Of a stretch of 64,000 nt of DNA, positions 8,649-16,700 are shown piece by piece. Position 1 is the stretch's first letter. Each line of letters starts with the position of its first letter. The DNA comes from Flavobacterium defluvii. GTDB lineage: Bacteria > Bacteroidota > Bacteroidia > Flavobacteriales > Flavobacteriaceae. Location of the stretch: positions 496,001 through 560,000 of the forward strand of contig NZ_FQWC01000001.1 of assembly GCF_900129555.1 (NCBI RefSeq), read 5' to 3'. A program made the translations under genes and the position numbers. Below the pieces are notes generated by a model. The model was not told the origin of the DNA, did not search any database, and was given only the letters and a program-made list of their open reading frames with translations.

Positions 8649-9533
8649 TTATCTCCCCATTGGCGGCGGACCTCCGGCTCTTCCACGGTTCATTTCTCTA
8701 AATTCTTCCATTTTTTTAATTACAGTTGTATCGTAATCTTTTTGAGAAATTACTTTTCCTTTTTTAGATGGTTTTATTTCTACTTTTTCTTTGGCATTCA
8801 AGACAATTTTAGAACATAAAATAACCGTTTTTCCATCATTTACTTCTAAAATTAAACCTGGTAACCCCCAATAATTTTCCGGTCCCTGATTTACAGGAAT
8901 TTCTGGCGTATACCAAGCCGTAACTACGATTTCTTTTGGTATCTCGAAGTTGTCTTCAAAATTGGTTTTTGTTTCTCCTGATGTTTTTTTGGTTTCATCC
9001 TTTTTTTCTTCGTTATTTTTCGGTCTGAAATTTCTAAAATCAGTTTTGCTTGCTTCTTTTACAGCCGTTGCTTTAAAACAATTGTAACCGCCAATTTGTT
9101 TGGTTTCCTGTTCCAGTTTCCAATTCAATTTTGGCAGAGAATCTACAACGAGAAATTCTTTTCCCATAAATTCCTTGTCGACTGTATACGTTTTACTTTT
9201 TACATCTTTATAAAAAGTTCCGCCGCCGCCCATCATCGAACTCATCATAAGACGAAAACCGCCTTGCTGTCCCGGAGCGTCAAGTTTTTCTTCTTCTTTA
9301 TAAATAGAAGCCGTTTTATCAAAATTTAATATGAAAGTTTTTTCCAGCATTTGTTTCATACGGTCTTCCATTGTTTTTTGCATTTCTGGGGTAATGTCGC
9401 GATTACCAGCTCTCATTCCTTCTAATTTAGGTGCTTGAGTTTTAGATTCGTAAACAGCCATTCCCTGAAAATCTTTTTGTGCGTGCACTTGTGTAAAAGC
9501 AAAGACGAATAGTAAATATGATAGTTTTTTCAT
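8649..9533 (-). CDS. GLPGLI family secreted protein
   Basis: The product, 294 residues from the chosen ATG at 9533, contains the family-naming motif GLPGLILEV near its C-terminal third, after AWYTPEIPVNQGPENYWG. A signal peptide MKKLSYLLFVFAFTQVHAQ supports the start at 9533; an in-frame extension to 9629 would place 32 extra residues before the signal peptide and is rejected. A Met/Gly-rich patch (MMSSMMGGGG) lies in the first half and the C-terminus is RGRAGGPPPMGR. The family's role is unknown; it accompanies outer-membrane barrel proteins such as the one encoded next in this operon, and may be a partner on the periplasmic side. Confidence 0.88.
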   Translation of the reverse strand: MKKLSYLLFVFAFTQVHAQKDFQGMAVYESKTQAPKLEGMRAGNRDITPEMQKTMEDRMKQMLEKTFILNFDKTASIYKEEEKLDAPGQQGGFRLMMSSMMGGGGTFYKDVKSKTYTVDKEFMGKEFLVVDSLPKLNWKLEQETKQIGGYNCFKATAVKEASKTDFRNFRPKNNEEKKDETKKTSGETKTNFEDNFEIPKEIVVTAWYTPEIPVNQGPENYWGLPGLILEVNDGKTVILCSKIVLNAKEKVEIKPSKKGKVISQKDYDTTVIKKMEEFREMNRGRAGGPPPMGR

Positions 9534-9757
9534 GTGGTTATATTTAATTAAGACTGTAAGTCTGGTAAAACTTACATTCAAATTTATTACTAATTTTAAA
9601 ATACTGAAAGTTAAATATATCAATGCCAAAATGGTATCGACAAAATCGAATCTTTTTAAGACTATTGTAATTTACAAAGGTTTAAGCTCAAAAAATAGCT
9701 AAAACTCTGTTTTTTACTCCAGTTTTTGTACTTTGGCTTATTGAAATTGAAACTATT

Positions 9758-10561
9758 ATGAATAAAACAATACGCCAAATTTTGTTACTGCTGTTTATTG
9801 CGTGTTCGTTTTCGACATTTTTAGGGCAAAGCCAAAAAATAAATGCTTCTTTAGTTTCAAAATTTAAAATTGCTGCTGATGAATTTATTGGTTATGATTC
9901 ATTTGGCTATTCTTATCAAATAAAAAATAATGTTTTTAGCAAAGTAAAAGGAAACGAAATCTTCGAATACAAGAATGTTTCTTTAGGAAATATCACTAAA
10001 GTCGACATTCAGAATCCGCTTAAAATTGTATTGTTCTACGAAGATTTCAACAGTGTCGTTTTATTGGATAATCAATTAAATAAAATGACGGAAATTAATT
10101 TTTCTCAAAATGCAGTTCCAATTGTTGTCAGTGCAATTGGAATGTCGACGCAAAATCAGCTTTGGATTTTTAATACGCTGAATCAGCAAATATCGCTTTT
10201 TGATTATTTAAAAAATGAATATAAAACAGTTTCGGTTCCGCTTACCGAAGGCATAAAATATTACCAAACAGACTTTAATACTTTCTATTGGATTGATAAA
10301 AAAAACAATTGGTTTTCTTGTGATATATTTGGAAAAATTTCGAGTTTGGGAAATGTCGCAGATTTTGATAAAATAGAAATAATTTCGCCTCAAAAATTCA
10401 TTTTCAGCAAGGCTAACTCATTGTATTTGAGAGAAAATACTAACACATTTTTTGAAATTGAAGTTTTAGAAAAAACGTTTGACAAATTCTATTACAAAGA
10501 CCAAATTTTATCTATTTTTACAAAGAAAGAAATTGTAAATTATAAAATCGTAACACCGTAA
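9758..10561 (+). CDS. Secreted beta-rich protein of unknown function, cotranscribed with deoxynucleoside kinase
   Basis: 267 residues with a signal peptide (MNKTIRQILLLLFIACSFSTFLGQ). The rest alternates short strands and polar turns (KIVLFYEDFNSVVLLDNQLNKM, QLWIFNTLNQQISLFDYLKN), which looks like beta-propeller blades of about 40-50 residues; no catalytic motif is visible. The stop codon overlaps the start of the kinase gene (TAATG at 10559-10563), so the two are translationally coupled. Despite that, a periplasmic propeller and a cytosolic kinase have no obvious shared job. Family not recognised. Confidence 0.8.
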   Translation: MNKTIRQILLLLFIACSFSTFLGQSQKINASLVSKFKIAADEFIGYDSFGYSYQIKNNVFSKVKGNEIFEYKNVSLGNITKVDIQNPLKIVLFYEDFNSVVLLDNQLNKMTEINFSQNAVPIVVSAIGMSTQNQLWIFNTLNQQISLFDYLKNEYKTVSVPLTEGIKYYQTDFNTFYWIDKKNNWFSCDIFGKISSLGNVADFDKIEIISPQKFIFSKANSLYLRENTNTFFEIEVLEKTFDKFYYKDQILSIFTKKEIVNYKIVTP

Positions 10562-11175
10562 TGCACATAGCAATAGCAGGAAATATAGGCGCAGGAAAAA
10601 CAACATTAACTAAATTATTGGCCAAACATTTTAAATGGGAACCTCATTATGAAGATGTGGTTGATAATCCGTACTTAGACGATTTTTACCATCAAATGGA
10701 GCGTTGGTCGTTTAACTTGCAGATTTATTTCCTAAACAGTCGTTTTCGTCAGGTTTTGCAGATTCGCGAAAGCGGAAAAAAAATTATTCAGGACAGAACA
10801 ATTTATGAAGATGCGCATATTTTTGCTCCCAACTTATATGCAATGGGATTGATGACAAGCCGTGATTTTGAAAATTACACCTCTTTGTTTGAATTAATGG
10901 AATCTTTGGTAAAAGCGCCGGATTTATTGATTTATTTAAGAAGTTCCATTCCTAATCTTGTTGGACAAATTCACAAACGCGGACGTGAATATGAGAATTC
11001 AATTTCTATCGATTATTTAAGCCGTTTGAACGAAAGATACGAAGCCTGGATTCAGACTTATACTAAAGGAAAATTATTAATTATTGATGTTGATAATATT
11101 AATTTTGTTGATAATCCAGAAGATTTAGGAAACATTATTAATAGAATCGATGCTGAATTGAACGGTTTGTTTTAG
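10561..11175 (+). CDS. Deoxynucleoside kinase
   Basis: Cytosolic kinase of the deoxynucleoside salvage pathway that phosphorylates deoxyadenosine, deoxyguanosine or related nucleosides. The P-loop is GNIGAGKT (residues 7-14), followed by the acidic/aromatic region EPHYEDVVDNPYLDDFY and the ERS/DRT-type motif IIQDRTIYED around residue 76, then the LID-type arginines in HKRGREYE. The 204-residue length fits the dNK/dGK family. Which nucleoside is preferred cannot be told by eye. It overlaps the upstream gene by one base and is closed by a strong terminator. Confidence 0.92.
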   Translation: MHIAIAGNIGAGKTTLTKLLAKHFKWEPHYEDVVDNPYLDDFYHQMERWSFNLQIYFLNSRFRQVLQIRESGKKIIQDRTIYEDAHIFAPNLYAMGLMTSRDFENYTSLFELMESLVKAPDLLIYLRSSIPNLVGQIHKRGREYENSISIDYLSRLNERYEAWIQTYTKGKLLIIDVDNINFVDNPEDLGNIINRIDAELNGLF

Positions 11176-11204
11176 AAGACAGATTTGACCGATTTTCATG
11201 AAAT

Positions 11205-11242
11205 AAAAAATGCCTCTAAAAATTATTTTAGAGGCATTTTTT
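11205..11242 (+). terminator. Terminator of the deoxynucleoside kinase gene
   Basis: Perfect 17-bp stem with loop ATTA; core arms TGCCTCTAAAA and TTTTAGAGGCA, with A6 and T6 at the ends. Nearly the same hairpin occurs again at 11579-11614. Confidence 0.9.
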
Positions 11243-11305
11243 ATTTATAAAATTTAAAGCCAAGATAATTATTTAATATTTGTTATATTGAATCATAATT
11301 GTATA

Positions 11306-11542
11306 GTCCCTACGGGACATTATTCCAACTATTATTATTTTTTCTACCGATATTTAACTCCTAAAGGAGTATGATTTTTGATTCTTTATTTTTTATTCTT
11401 TTACCAAATATTAATTCTTAAAGGAATATGATTGCCTATTCTTTATTGTGTTATCAAATTTTTAATTCCTAATGATATATCTCGTAGAGATTATATATCG
11501 GTAGAACATTATCACACCCACAAACATTTGTCCCGTAGGGAC
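11306..11542. repeat. Cluster of short palindromes (REP-like) between two convergent terminators
   Basis: Five good palindromes in 240 bp: GTCCCTACGGGAC (11306-11318), ACTCCTAAAGGAGT (11357-11370), ATTCTTAAAGGAAT (11414-11427), ATCTCGTAGAGAT (11479-11491) and GTCCCGTAGGGAC (11530-11542), plus a decayed one near 11465. The first and last are exact reverse complements of each other, so the cluster is roughly symmetric. No reading frame and no transposase is present. This kind of short palindrome cluster resembles REP/REPIN-type repeats moved by RAYT transposases; that link is inference. The spacer 11176-11641 holds nothing else besides the two terminators. Confidence 0.65.
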
Positions 11543-11578
11543 TATATCAAGTTTTTTCTTCAATACGAATTCATTAAA

Positions 11579-11614
11579 TAAAAAAAATGCCTCTAAAATT
11601 ATTTAGAGGCATTT
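11579..11614 (-). terminator. Terminator of hppA
   Basis: Stem AAATGCCTCTAAA (11585-11597) / TTTAGAGGCATTT (11602-11614), followed on the minus strand by a T-run. The stem core is the same as that of the kinase terminator at 11205-11242. Confidence 0.85.
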
Positions 11615-11641
11615 CTGTTTTAAGAAGCTTTATCAAAATTG

Positions 11642-14167
11642 TTATTTCGCAGCTTCAACTTTCGCCAGAACTTCTTCTTCTGTTCCTTCAAAAACTTCGG
11701 TTGTGGTTTTGCCGTTTTCTGTTTTGGTAACAGTTCCGGTAGTTTTTCCGTTTATATTTTTAACTTCAACACTAACTGATTTTTGCTCATAATTAGCATT
11801 TATATATTTTCCGTTTGCGTCAAAATGTGCTAAACATTTTGCTGTTTCTTCTGCAGAACAGCCTTTTTCTTTACACATTTTGATACATTCTTCTTTTGTC
11901 ATTCCAGATAAATCTCCACATTTAGAAATTCCGGCATGCATTTCAGTTTTTGCACAGCAAGAAGCTTTTCCTGCAATATTTGATTCAGAATGTCCTTCTC
12001 CCAAAATTGGCGCAATTACCAATCCGATCAAACAAGTCAATTTGATTAAGATATTCATTGAAGGTCCTGAAGTATCTTTAAACGGATCTCCTACTGTATC
12101 TCCCGTTACGGCTGCTTTATGAGCATCAGAACCTTTATACGTCATTTCGCCGTTAATCATAACTCCGGCTTCAAAAGATTTTTTAGCGTTGTCCCAGGCA
12201 CCTCCGGCGTTGTTTTGGAAAACTGCCCAAAGAACCCCGGAAACGGTAACTCCAGCCATATATCCTCCCAGCATTTCAGCAATTAACTGATTGTTGTCTG
12301 CATAAACTAATTTTCCAATCAATACAATTAAAATCGGGAAACCTATTGTTAATACTCCAGGAAGCATCATTTCGCGTAAAGCAGCTTTTGTAGAAATTTC
12401 AACACATTTTCCGTATTCCGGTTTTCCGGTTCCTTCCATAATTCCCGCAATTTCCTTGAATTGACGACGAACTTCATAAACCATATCCATTGCCGCTTTT
12501 CCAACAGAATTCATGGCTAAAGCTGAGAAAACTACCGGAATCATTCCTCCGACAAATAACATTGCTAAAACTGGTGCTTTAAAAATATTAATTCCGTCAA
12601 TTCCTGTAAAGGTTACATACGCTGCGAATAAAGCTAATGAAGTCAAGGCTGCAGAAGCAATTGCAAATCCTTTTCCTGTTGCTGCAGTTGTATTTCCTAC
12701 TGAATCTAAAATATCGGTTCTGGTACGAACTTCTTTTGGCAATTCGCTCATTTCGGCGATTCCTCCAGCGTTGTCAGAAATTGGTCCGAAAGCATCAATT
12801 GCCAATTGCATTGCTGTAGTTGCCATCATTGCCGAAGCTGCCAGCGCAACTCCATAAAATCCTGCTAAAGCATACGAAATCCAGATTGCTACAGCAAACA
12901 ATAATACGGTTGGAAAAGTCGAAATCATTCCCGTTGCCAAACCGGCAATTACGTTTGTTCCTGCTCCTGTAGATGATTTTTGAACAATTGCCAAAACTGG
13001 TTTTGTTCCTAATCCTGTATAATATTCTGTTACTGATGAAATTGCTCCTCCAACAACTAATCCAACTAATGTTGCATAGAAAACACGCAATGAAGAAATG
13101 TCTTTTGCTCCTTCTCCAAAGAAAGTCATCTGCATGGTTTCAGGAAGCATATGTTTTACTAAAAAGAAACAAGCTACAGCTGTTAAAACAATCGAAACCC
13201 AGTTACCTATATTTAATGCTTTCTGAACTTGCGCTTCTTTAGCATTATCATCTGAAATTTTTACTAATGTTGTTCCGATAATCGAGAATAAAATTCCGAA
13301 ACCGGCAATCGCCATTGGAAGCAAAATTGGACCAATTCCGCCAAAAGCATCATTGATACTTCCACCCATATCTTTAATCACATAGTTCCCAAGAACCATT
13401 GCCGCCAAAACGGTTGCTACATACGACCCGAATAAATCGGCGCCCATTCCGGCCACATCACCCACATTATCACCTACGTTATCTGCAATTGTAGCAGGAT
13501 TACGCGGATCATCTTCTGGAATTCCAGCTTCAACTTTACCAACTAAATCGGCACCAACGTCTGCAGCTTTTGTGTAGATTCCACCGCCAACTCTGGCAAA
13601 CAATGCAATTGATTCTGCTCCAAGCGAAAATCCTGCAAGAGTCTCTAAAACAACAGTCATTGTTTCGGTATCTTTCCAAACTCCATCAGAAAATAAATTA
13701 AAGAAAATTATAAAAAAAGCTGTTAAACCTAATACTGCCAATCCTGCAACACCTAAGCCCATTACGGTTCCTCCGCCAAAAGATACTTTTAATGCCTGTG
13801 GCAGACTTGTACGCGCTGCCTGTGTGGTTCTAACGTTTGTTTTGGTTGCTATTTTCATACCTATATTACCGGCATAAGCTGAAAAAAGTGCTCCAAAAAT
13901 AAATGCAATTACGATCAATAAATGTGTTTTTACACCTGGAATAAAAGTAATTCCTGCCAAAGCTAAACTTGCAATTATAACAAAAATGGTTAAAAGTTTA
14001 TATTCTGCTTTGAGGAAGGCTAAGGCTCCTTCGTAGATGTAATCTGAAATCTCTTTCATTTTACCGTCTCCGGCATCTTGTTTTAACACCCAACTCCTTT
14101 TTATTCCCATGAAAAGTAATCCTAAAACTGCCATAACTATAGGCAGGTAAATCATAAATGCATTCAT
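11642..14167 (-). CDS. hppA: Membrane-bound ion-pumping pyrophosphatase with Cys-rich C-terminal tail
   Basis: Integral membrane pump that couples pyrophosphate hydrolysis to export of H+ and/or Na+. The substrate loops are intact: DVGADLVGKVE (203-213), EDDPRNPATIADNVGDNVGD (218-237) and DAFGPISDNAGGIAEM (458-473). GNTTAATGKG (491-500) carries Ala where K+-independent enzymes have Lys, so this is a K+-dependent type; such enzymes often pump Na+ or both ions. At 841 residues it is longer than the usual 670-770. After the last membrane segment (to about residue 728) comes a soluble tail of about 113 residues with seven cysteines (CC, then C at spacings of 11, 10, 3, 4 and 7 residues) and a Thr-rich end. 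It neighbours the soluble pyrophosphatase gene on the same strand, separated by a terminator. Confidence 0.95.
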   Translation of the reverse strand: MNAFMIYLPIVMAVLGLLFMGIKRSWVLKQDAGDGKMKEISDYIYEGALAFLKAEYKLLTIFVIIASLALAGITFIPGVKTHLLIVIAFIFGALFSAYAGNIGMKIATKTNVRTTQAARTSLPQALKVSFGGGTVMGLGVAGLAVLGLTAFFIIFFNLFSDGVWKDTETMTVVLETLAGFSLGAESIALFARVGGGIYTKAADVGADLVGKVEAGIPEDDPRNPATIADNVGDNVGDVAGMGADLFGSYVATVLAAMVLGNYVIKDMGGSINDAFGGIGPILLPMAIAGFGILFSIIGTTLVKISDDNAKEAQVQKALNIGNWVSIVLTAVACFFLVKHMLPETMQMTFFGEGAKDISSLRVFYATLVGLVVGGAISSVTEYYTGLGTKPVLAIVQKSSTGAGTNVIAGLATGMISTFPTVLLFAVAIWISYALAGFYGVALAASAMMATTAMQLAIDAFGPISDNAGGIAEMSELPKEVRTRTDILDSVGNTTAATGKGFAIASAALTSLALFAAYVTFTGIDGINIFKAPVLAMLFVGGMIPVVFSALAMNSVGKAAMDMVYEVRRQFKEIAGIMEGTGKPEYGKCVEISTKAALREMMLPGVLTIGFPILIVLIGKLVYADNNQLIAEMLGGYMAGVTVSGVLWAVFQNNAGGAWDNAKKSFEAGVMINGEMTYKGSDAHKAAVTGDTVGDPFKDTSGPSMNILIKLTCLIGLVIAPILGEGHSESNIAGKASCCAKTEMHAGISKCGDLSGMTKEECIKMCKEKGCSAEETAKCLAHFDANGKYINANYEQKSVSVEVKNINGKTTGTVTKTENGKTTTEVFEGTEEEVLAKVEAAK

Positions 14168-14221
14168 AATTATTAATGGTTTTGGTTAATAGTCAACAAA
14201 CTAACTAAAACGAATTTAAAC

Positions 14222-14258
14222 AAAAAAGCAATACTCCTGACGGAGTATTGCTTTTTTT
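14222..14258 (-). terminator. Terminator of ppa
   Basis: Perfect 16-bp stem (core GCAATACTCC / GGAGTATTGC) with a 4-nt loop, T-run on the minus strand, between ppa and hppA; the two genes are therefore probably separate transcription units. Confidence 0.9.
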
Positions 14259-14278
14259 ATAAAATATGAATGCTTTAA

Positions 14279-14809
14279 TTATTTAATGCTAAATAATCCG
14301 GCTGGTTTATTTTCAATATCATCAAAACGCTTAGTGCATTCAGCAATAATTGCGTAAGCTTCTTTTACATCTCCCCATCCTTCTACATCTACTTTTTTGT
14401 TCTCAAGGTCTTTGTAAACCTGGAAGAAGTGCTCGATTTCTTTTACTAAGTGTGGGTTAATATCAGAAAGGTCGTTTAATGAATTCCAGATTGGATCTGA
14501 AACTGGTACACAAATAATTTTTTCGTCTGGTCCTTTATCATCTGCCATGTGGAAAACACCAATTGGTTTTACTTCCATAACACATCCTGGAAAAGTTGGT
14601 TCGTTTACTAAAACCAATACATCAAGAGGGTCACCATCAAGTGCTAAAGTTTCCGGAATAAATCCGTAATCTGCAGGATACATCATTGAAGAGAATAACA
14701 TTCTGTCAAAACGCATTCTTTTAATTTCAAAATCGTACTCGTATTTATTTCTGCTTCCTCTTGGTATTTCGATTAATACATCGAAAGTTGTTAGTTTGTC
14801 TGCGGTCAT
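14279..14809 (-). CDS. ppa: Soluble inorganic pyrophosphatase
   Basis: Family I cytosolic pyrophosphatase that splits PPi from biosynthesis into two phosphates. The signature is visible: EIPRGSRNKYEYD (residues 13-25, substrate-binding Arg/Lys), YPADYGFIPETLALDGDPLDVLVLV with the catalytic Asp cluster (DGDPLD), and CVPVSDP later. The length of 176 residues is typical for bacterial hexameric enzymes. Having this cytosolic enzyme next to the PPi-driven membrane pump places two competing users of the same substrate side by side. Confidence 0.97.
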   Translation of the reverse strand: MTADKLTTFDVLIEIPRGSRNKYEYDFEIKRMRFDRMLFSSMMYPADYGFIPETLALDGDPLDVLVLVNEPTFPGCVMEVKPIGVFHMADDKGPDEKIICVPVSDPIWNSLNDLSDINPHLVKEIEHFFQVYKDLENKKVDVEGWGDVKEAYAIIAECTKRFDDIENKPAGLFSIK

Positions 14810-14941
14810 TTTCGTTTTTTATTATTTCTAAAATTTCGATTGCAAAAGTAACTAAAGAATACCTTTTTACAATGAAAAAAGTACATTAATCTATGTATTT
14901 ATACATTAATTAATATACTTTTCTTTTTATATAACAGACAG

Positions 14942-15541
14942 TTAATATGTAATTTTCCTATTTCGCTTTGTTAAGTAATGATGCCAGAGTAAATAGGTCG
15001 CAAAAGAACGATAAGGGCGCCATTGCTCTGCATGGATTTCCATTTCCTGTTTATCGTGAATATCGAATAGCTCTTTCATAGTATTTACAACCGCAATATC
15101 ACCAAGCGGAATCAAATCCGGTTCCTGGAGACAGAACATTAAATAGATGTCAATTGTCCAGTTTCCAATTCCTTTGAGTTTGATTAATTCTTCCCGAACT
15201 TGTTTAGCAGGTTTAAAAGCCAGACTTTCTACATCTAATTCTTTACTTAAAATGGCTTCGGATAAAATCTTAATGTATTTTGTTTTTTGGCGGCTTACAC
15301 CCAGATTTCTATATTCCTCATCAGGCAAAATCGCCATTGTTTCAGGATTGCAGGTTGTATAGGATTTTATTTTTAAGAATGTGGCTTTCGCCGAATCGAT
15401 GGAAACTTGCTGCTCAAGAATTAGCAAAACCAATGTTTCAAAACCCTGCGGACGCTTTGGTATTGGCGGAAGCCCATATTTTTCGATTATTTCCCGAAAT
15501 ACCGGATTTTTATTGGTTAGAAAATCTATGGCTTCTTGCAT
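14942..15541 (-). CDS. DNA-3-methyladenine glycosylase, AlkA-type (HhH-GPD)
   Basis: Base-excision repair enzyme that removes alkylated bases. It shows the helix-hairpin-helix LIKLKGIGNWTIDIYLM (about residues 113-130), followed by the Pro-rich linker and catalytic Asp in LIPLGDIAV (about residue 146), the HhH-GPD arrangement. The protein is 199 residues, so it lacks the N-terminal TBP-like domain of E. coli AlkA and corresponds to the compact catalytic core. No Fe-S cysteine loop is seen at the C-terminus, which argues against Nth/MutY. Single gene, with an acyltransferase gene 55 bp upstream on the same strand. Confidence 0.88.
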   Translation of the reverse strand: MQEAIDFLTNKNPVFREIIEKYGLPPIPKRPQGFETLVLLILEQQVSIDSAKATFLKIKSYTTCNPETMAILPDEEYRNLGVSRQKTKYIKILSEAILSKELDVESLAFKPAKQVREELIKLKGIGNWTIDIYLMFCLQEPDLIPLGDIAVVNTMKELFDIHDKQEMEIHAEQWRPYRSFATYLLWHHYLTKRNRKITY

Positions 15542-15596
15542 GATGGCGAACTTTTAACTTCGATTAAACATTTTTTTTATCTTATTCTAAATCATT

Positions 15597-16649
15597 TTAC
15601 CCTGATATATATCTACCGTAAGGTAATTTATTAATAGAATATATAATCAGTGTAGAAATCAATAGACAAATTAAAGTTACTAAGGGAATTGCAAATACAG
15701 GATTTATAAAATCATAATCTATTTTAAAGGTTCGTATAAATCTTAAAATTAAAACGTGCACCAGGTAAATTCCATAACTATATTTACTAATAAAATTTGT
15801 GATTTTTACTACTACAGAATTACTGATCTCAAGATTCTTAAAAACGAGAAAAAGACCAACTGAAACCATTAAAATATTTAAAGTATTATAGTTATAAAAA
15901 TACTCGTCAAAACTATTTCTATCGTGGGATAAAAAATAAGTCCCGAATATTGTAATACTTACTCCTGTAAACACCAAAAATAGAGCAGTAATATTAATTA
16001 TTCTTTTAGGAAACGAAAAAGATTTGATTGACAAATAATATCCTAAAACCAGATATCCTATAAACCCCGAAAAATATGTGAAATCAACATTAATTCTGAA
16101 TATACATAAAGCTGGCTGATTAATAAATAGAGTAAATATCCATATAGATATAAAATACAAAATCTCTTTTTCCGTAGCGTTTTGAATCCATTTACTGATG
16201 ATCGGCACAAATAGATATATCCCAATAATCATATAAATATACCAAAGATGATATGAACTGCCATTTAGTAATAGATAAGTTACCCATTCAATAATTTCCC
16301 AAATAGACATTTCATGACCTGCAGAAATATTATCGTGTAGTGCAAACATTGCATAAACAAAACTCCAAAATAAGAAAGGCAAAACTATTCGTGAAAATCT
16401 TTTTTTAAGGAATTCGCTTAATTCGTATGTTCTGCTTAACATCAATACTCCTGTTAACATCACAAATACGGGTACACAAAAACGCACAAAACTATCATAA
16501 ATATTCCCCGTCCACCAAACAAAATTTGAGACATAACCATATAGATATAAAATCTCCGCTGTTGCATGTACAAGAATTACACTAATCGTAGCTGCAACTC
16601 TTAGGTTAGTTGTCCAGCTCATTTTATTACCCACTTGGTTTTCACTCAT
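15597..16649 (-). CDS. Membrane acyltransferase (acyltransferase 3 family)
   Basis: 350 residues with about ten hydrophobic segments. The family hallmark is the N-terminal His in the first membrane helix (VAATISVILVHATAEILY, near residue 24), followed by RFCVPVFVMLTGVLML and RIVLPFLFWSF; the middle has GSSYHLWYIYMIIGIYLFVPII. Members of acyltransferase 3 transfer acetyl or other acyl groups to surface carbohydrates or peptides from the cytoplasmic membrane. The acceptor here is unknown and no polysaccharide gene cluster is near. The start at 16649 sits at MSENQVGN with no better alternative. Confidence 0.85.
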   Translation of the reverse strand: MSENQVGNKMSWTTNLRVAATISVILVHATAEILYLYGYVSNFVWWTGNIYDSFVRFCVPVFVMLTGVLMLSRTYELSEFLKKRFSRIVLPFLFWSFVYAMFALHDNISAGHEMSIWEIIEWVTYLLLNGSSYHLWYIYMIIGIYLFVPIISKWIQNATEKEILYFISIWIFTLFINQPALCIFRINVDFTYFSGFIGYLVLGYYLSIKSFSFPKRIINITALFLVFTGVSITIFGTYFLSHDRNSFDEYFYNYNTLNILMVSVGLFLVFKNLEISNSVVVKITNFISKYSYGIYLVHVLILRFIRTFKIDYDFINPVFAIPLVTLICLLISTLIIYSINKLPYGRYISG

Positions 16650-16700
16650 AAAATATTATTTGTTAATTATAATTATGAAAGCGAAGAATCTAAATGATGG

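Noticed and set aside
9534..9629. N-terminal extension of the GLPGLI protein
   Set aside because: It would put 32 residues in front of a normal signal peptide; ATG 9533 is the real start.
12513..12857. 114-codon frame on the plus strand inside hppA
   Set aside because: Antisense shadow of the conserved pyrophosphatase coding sequence.
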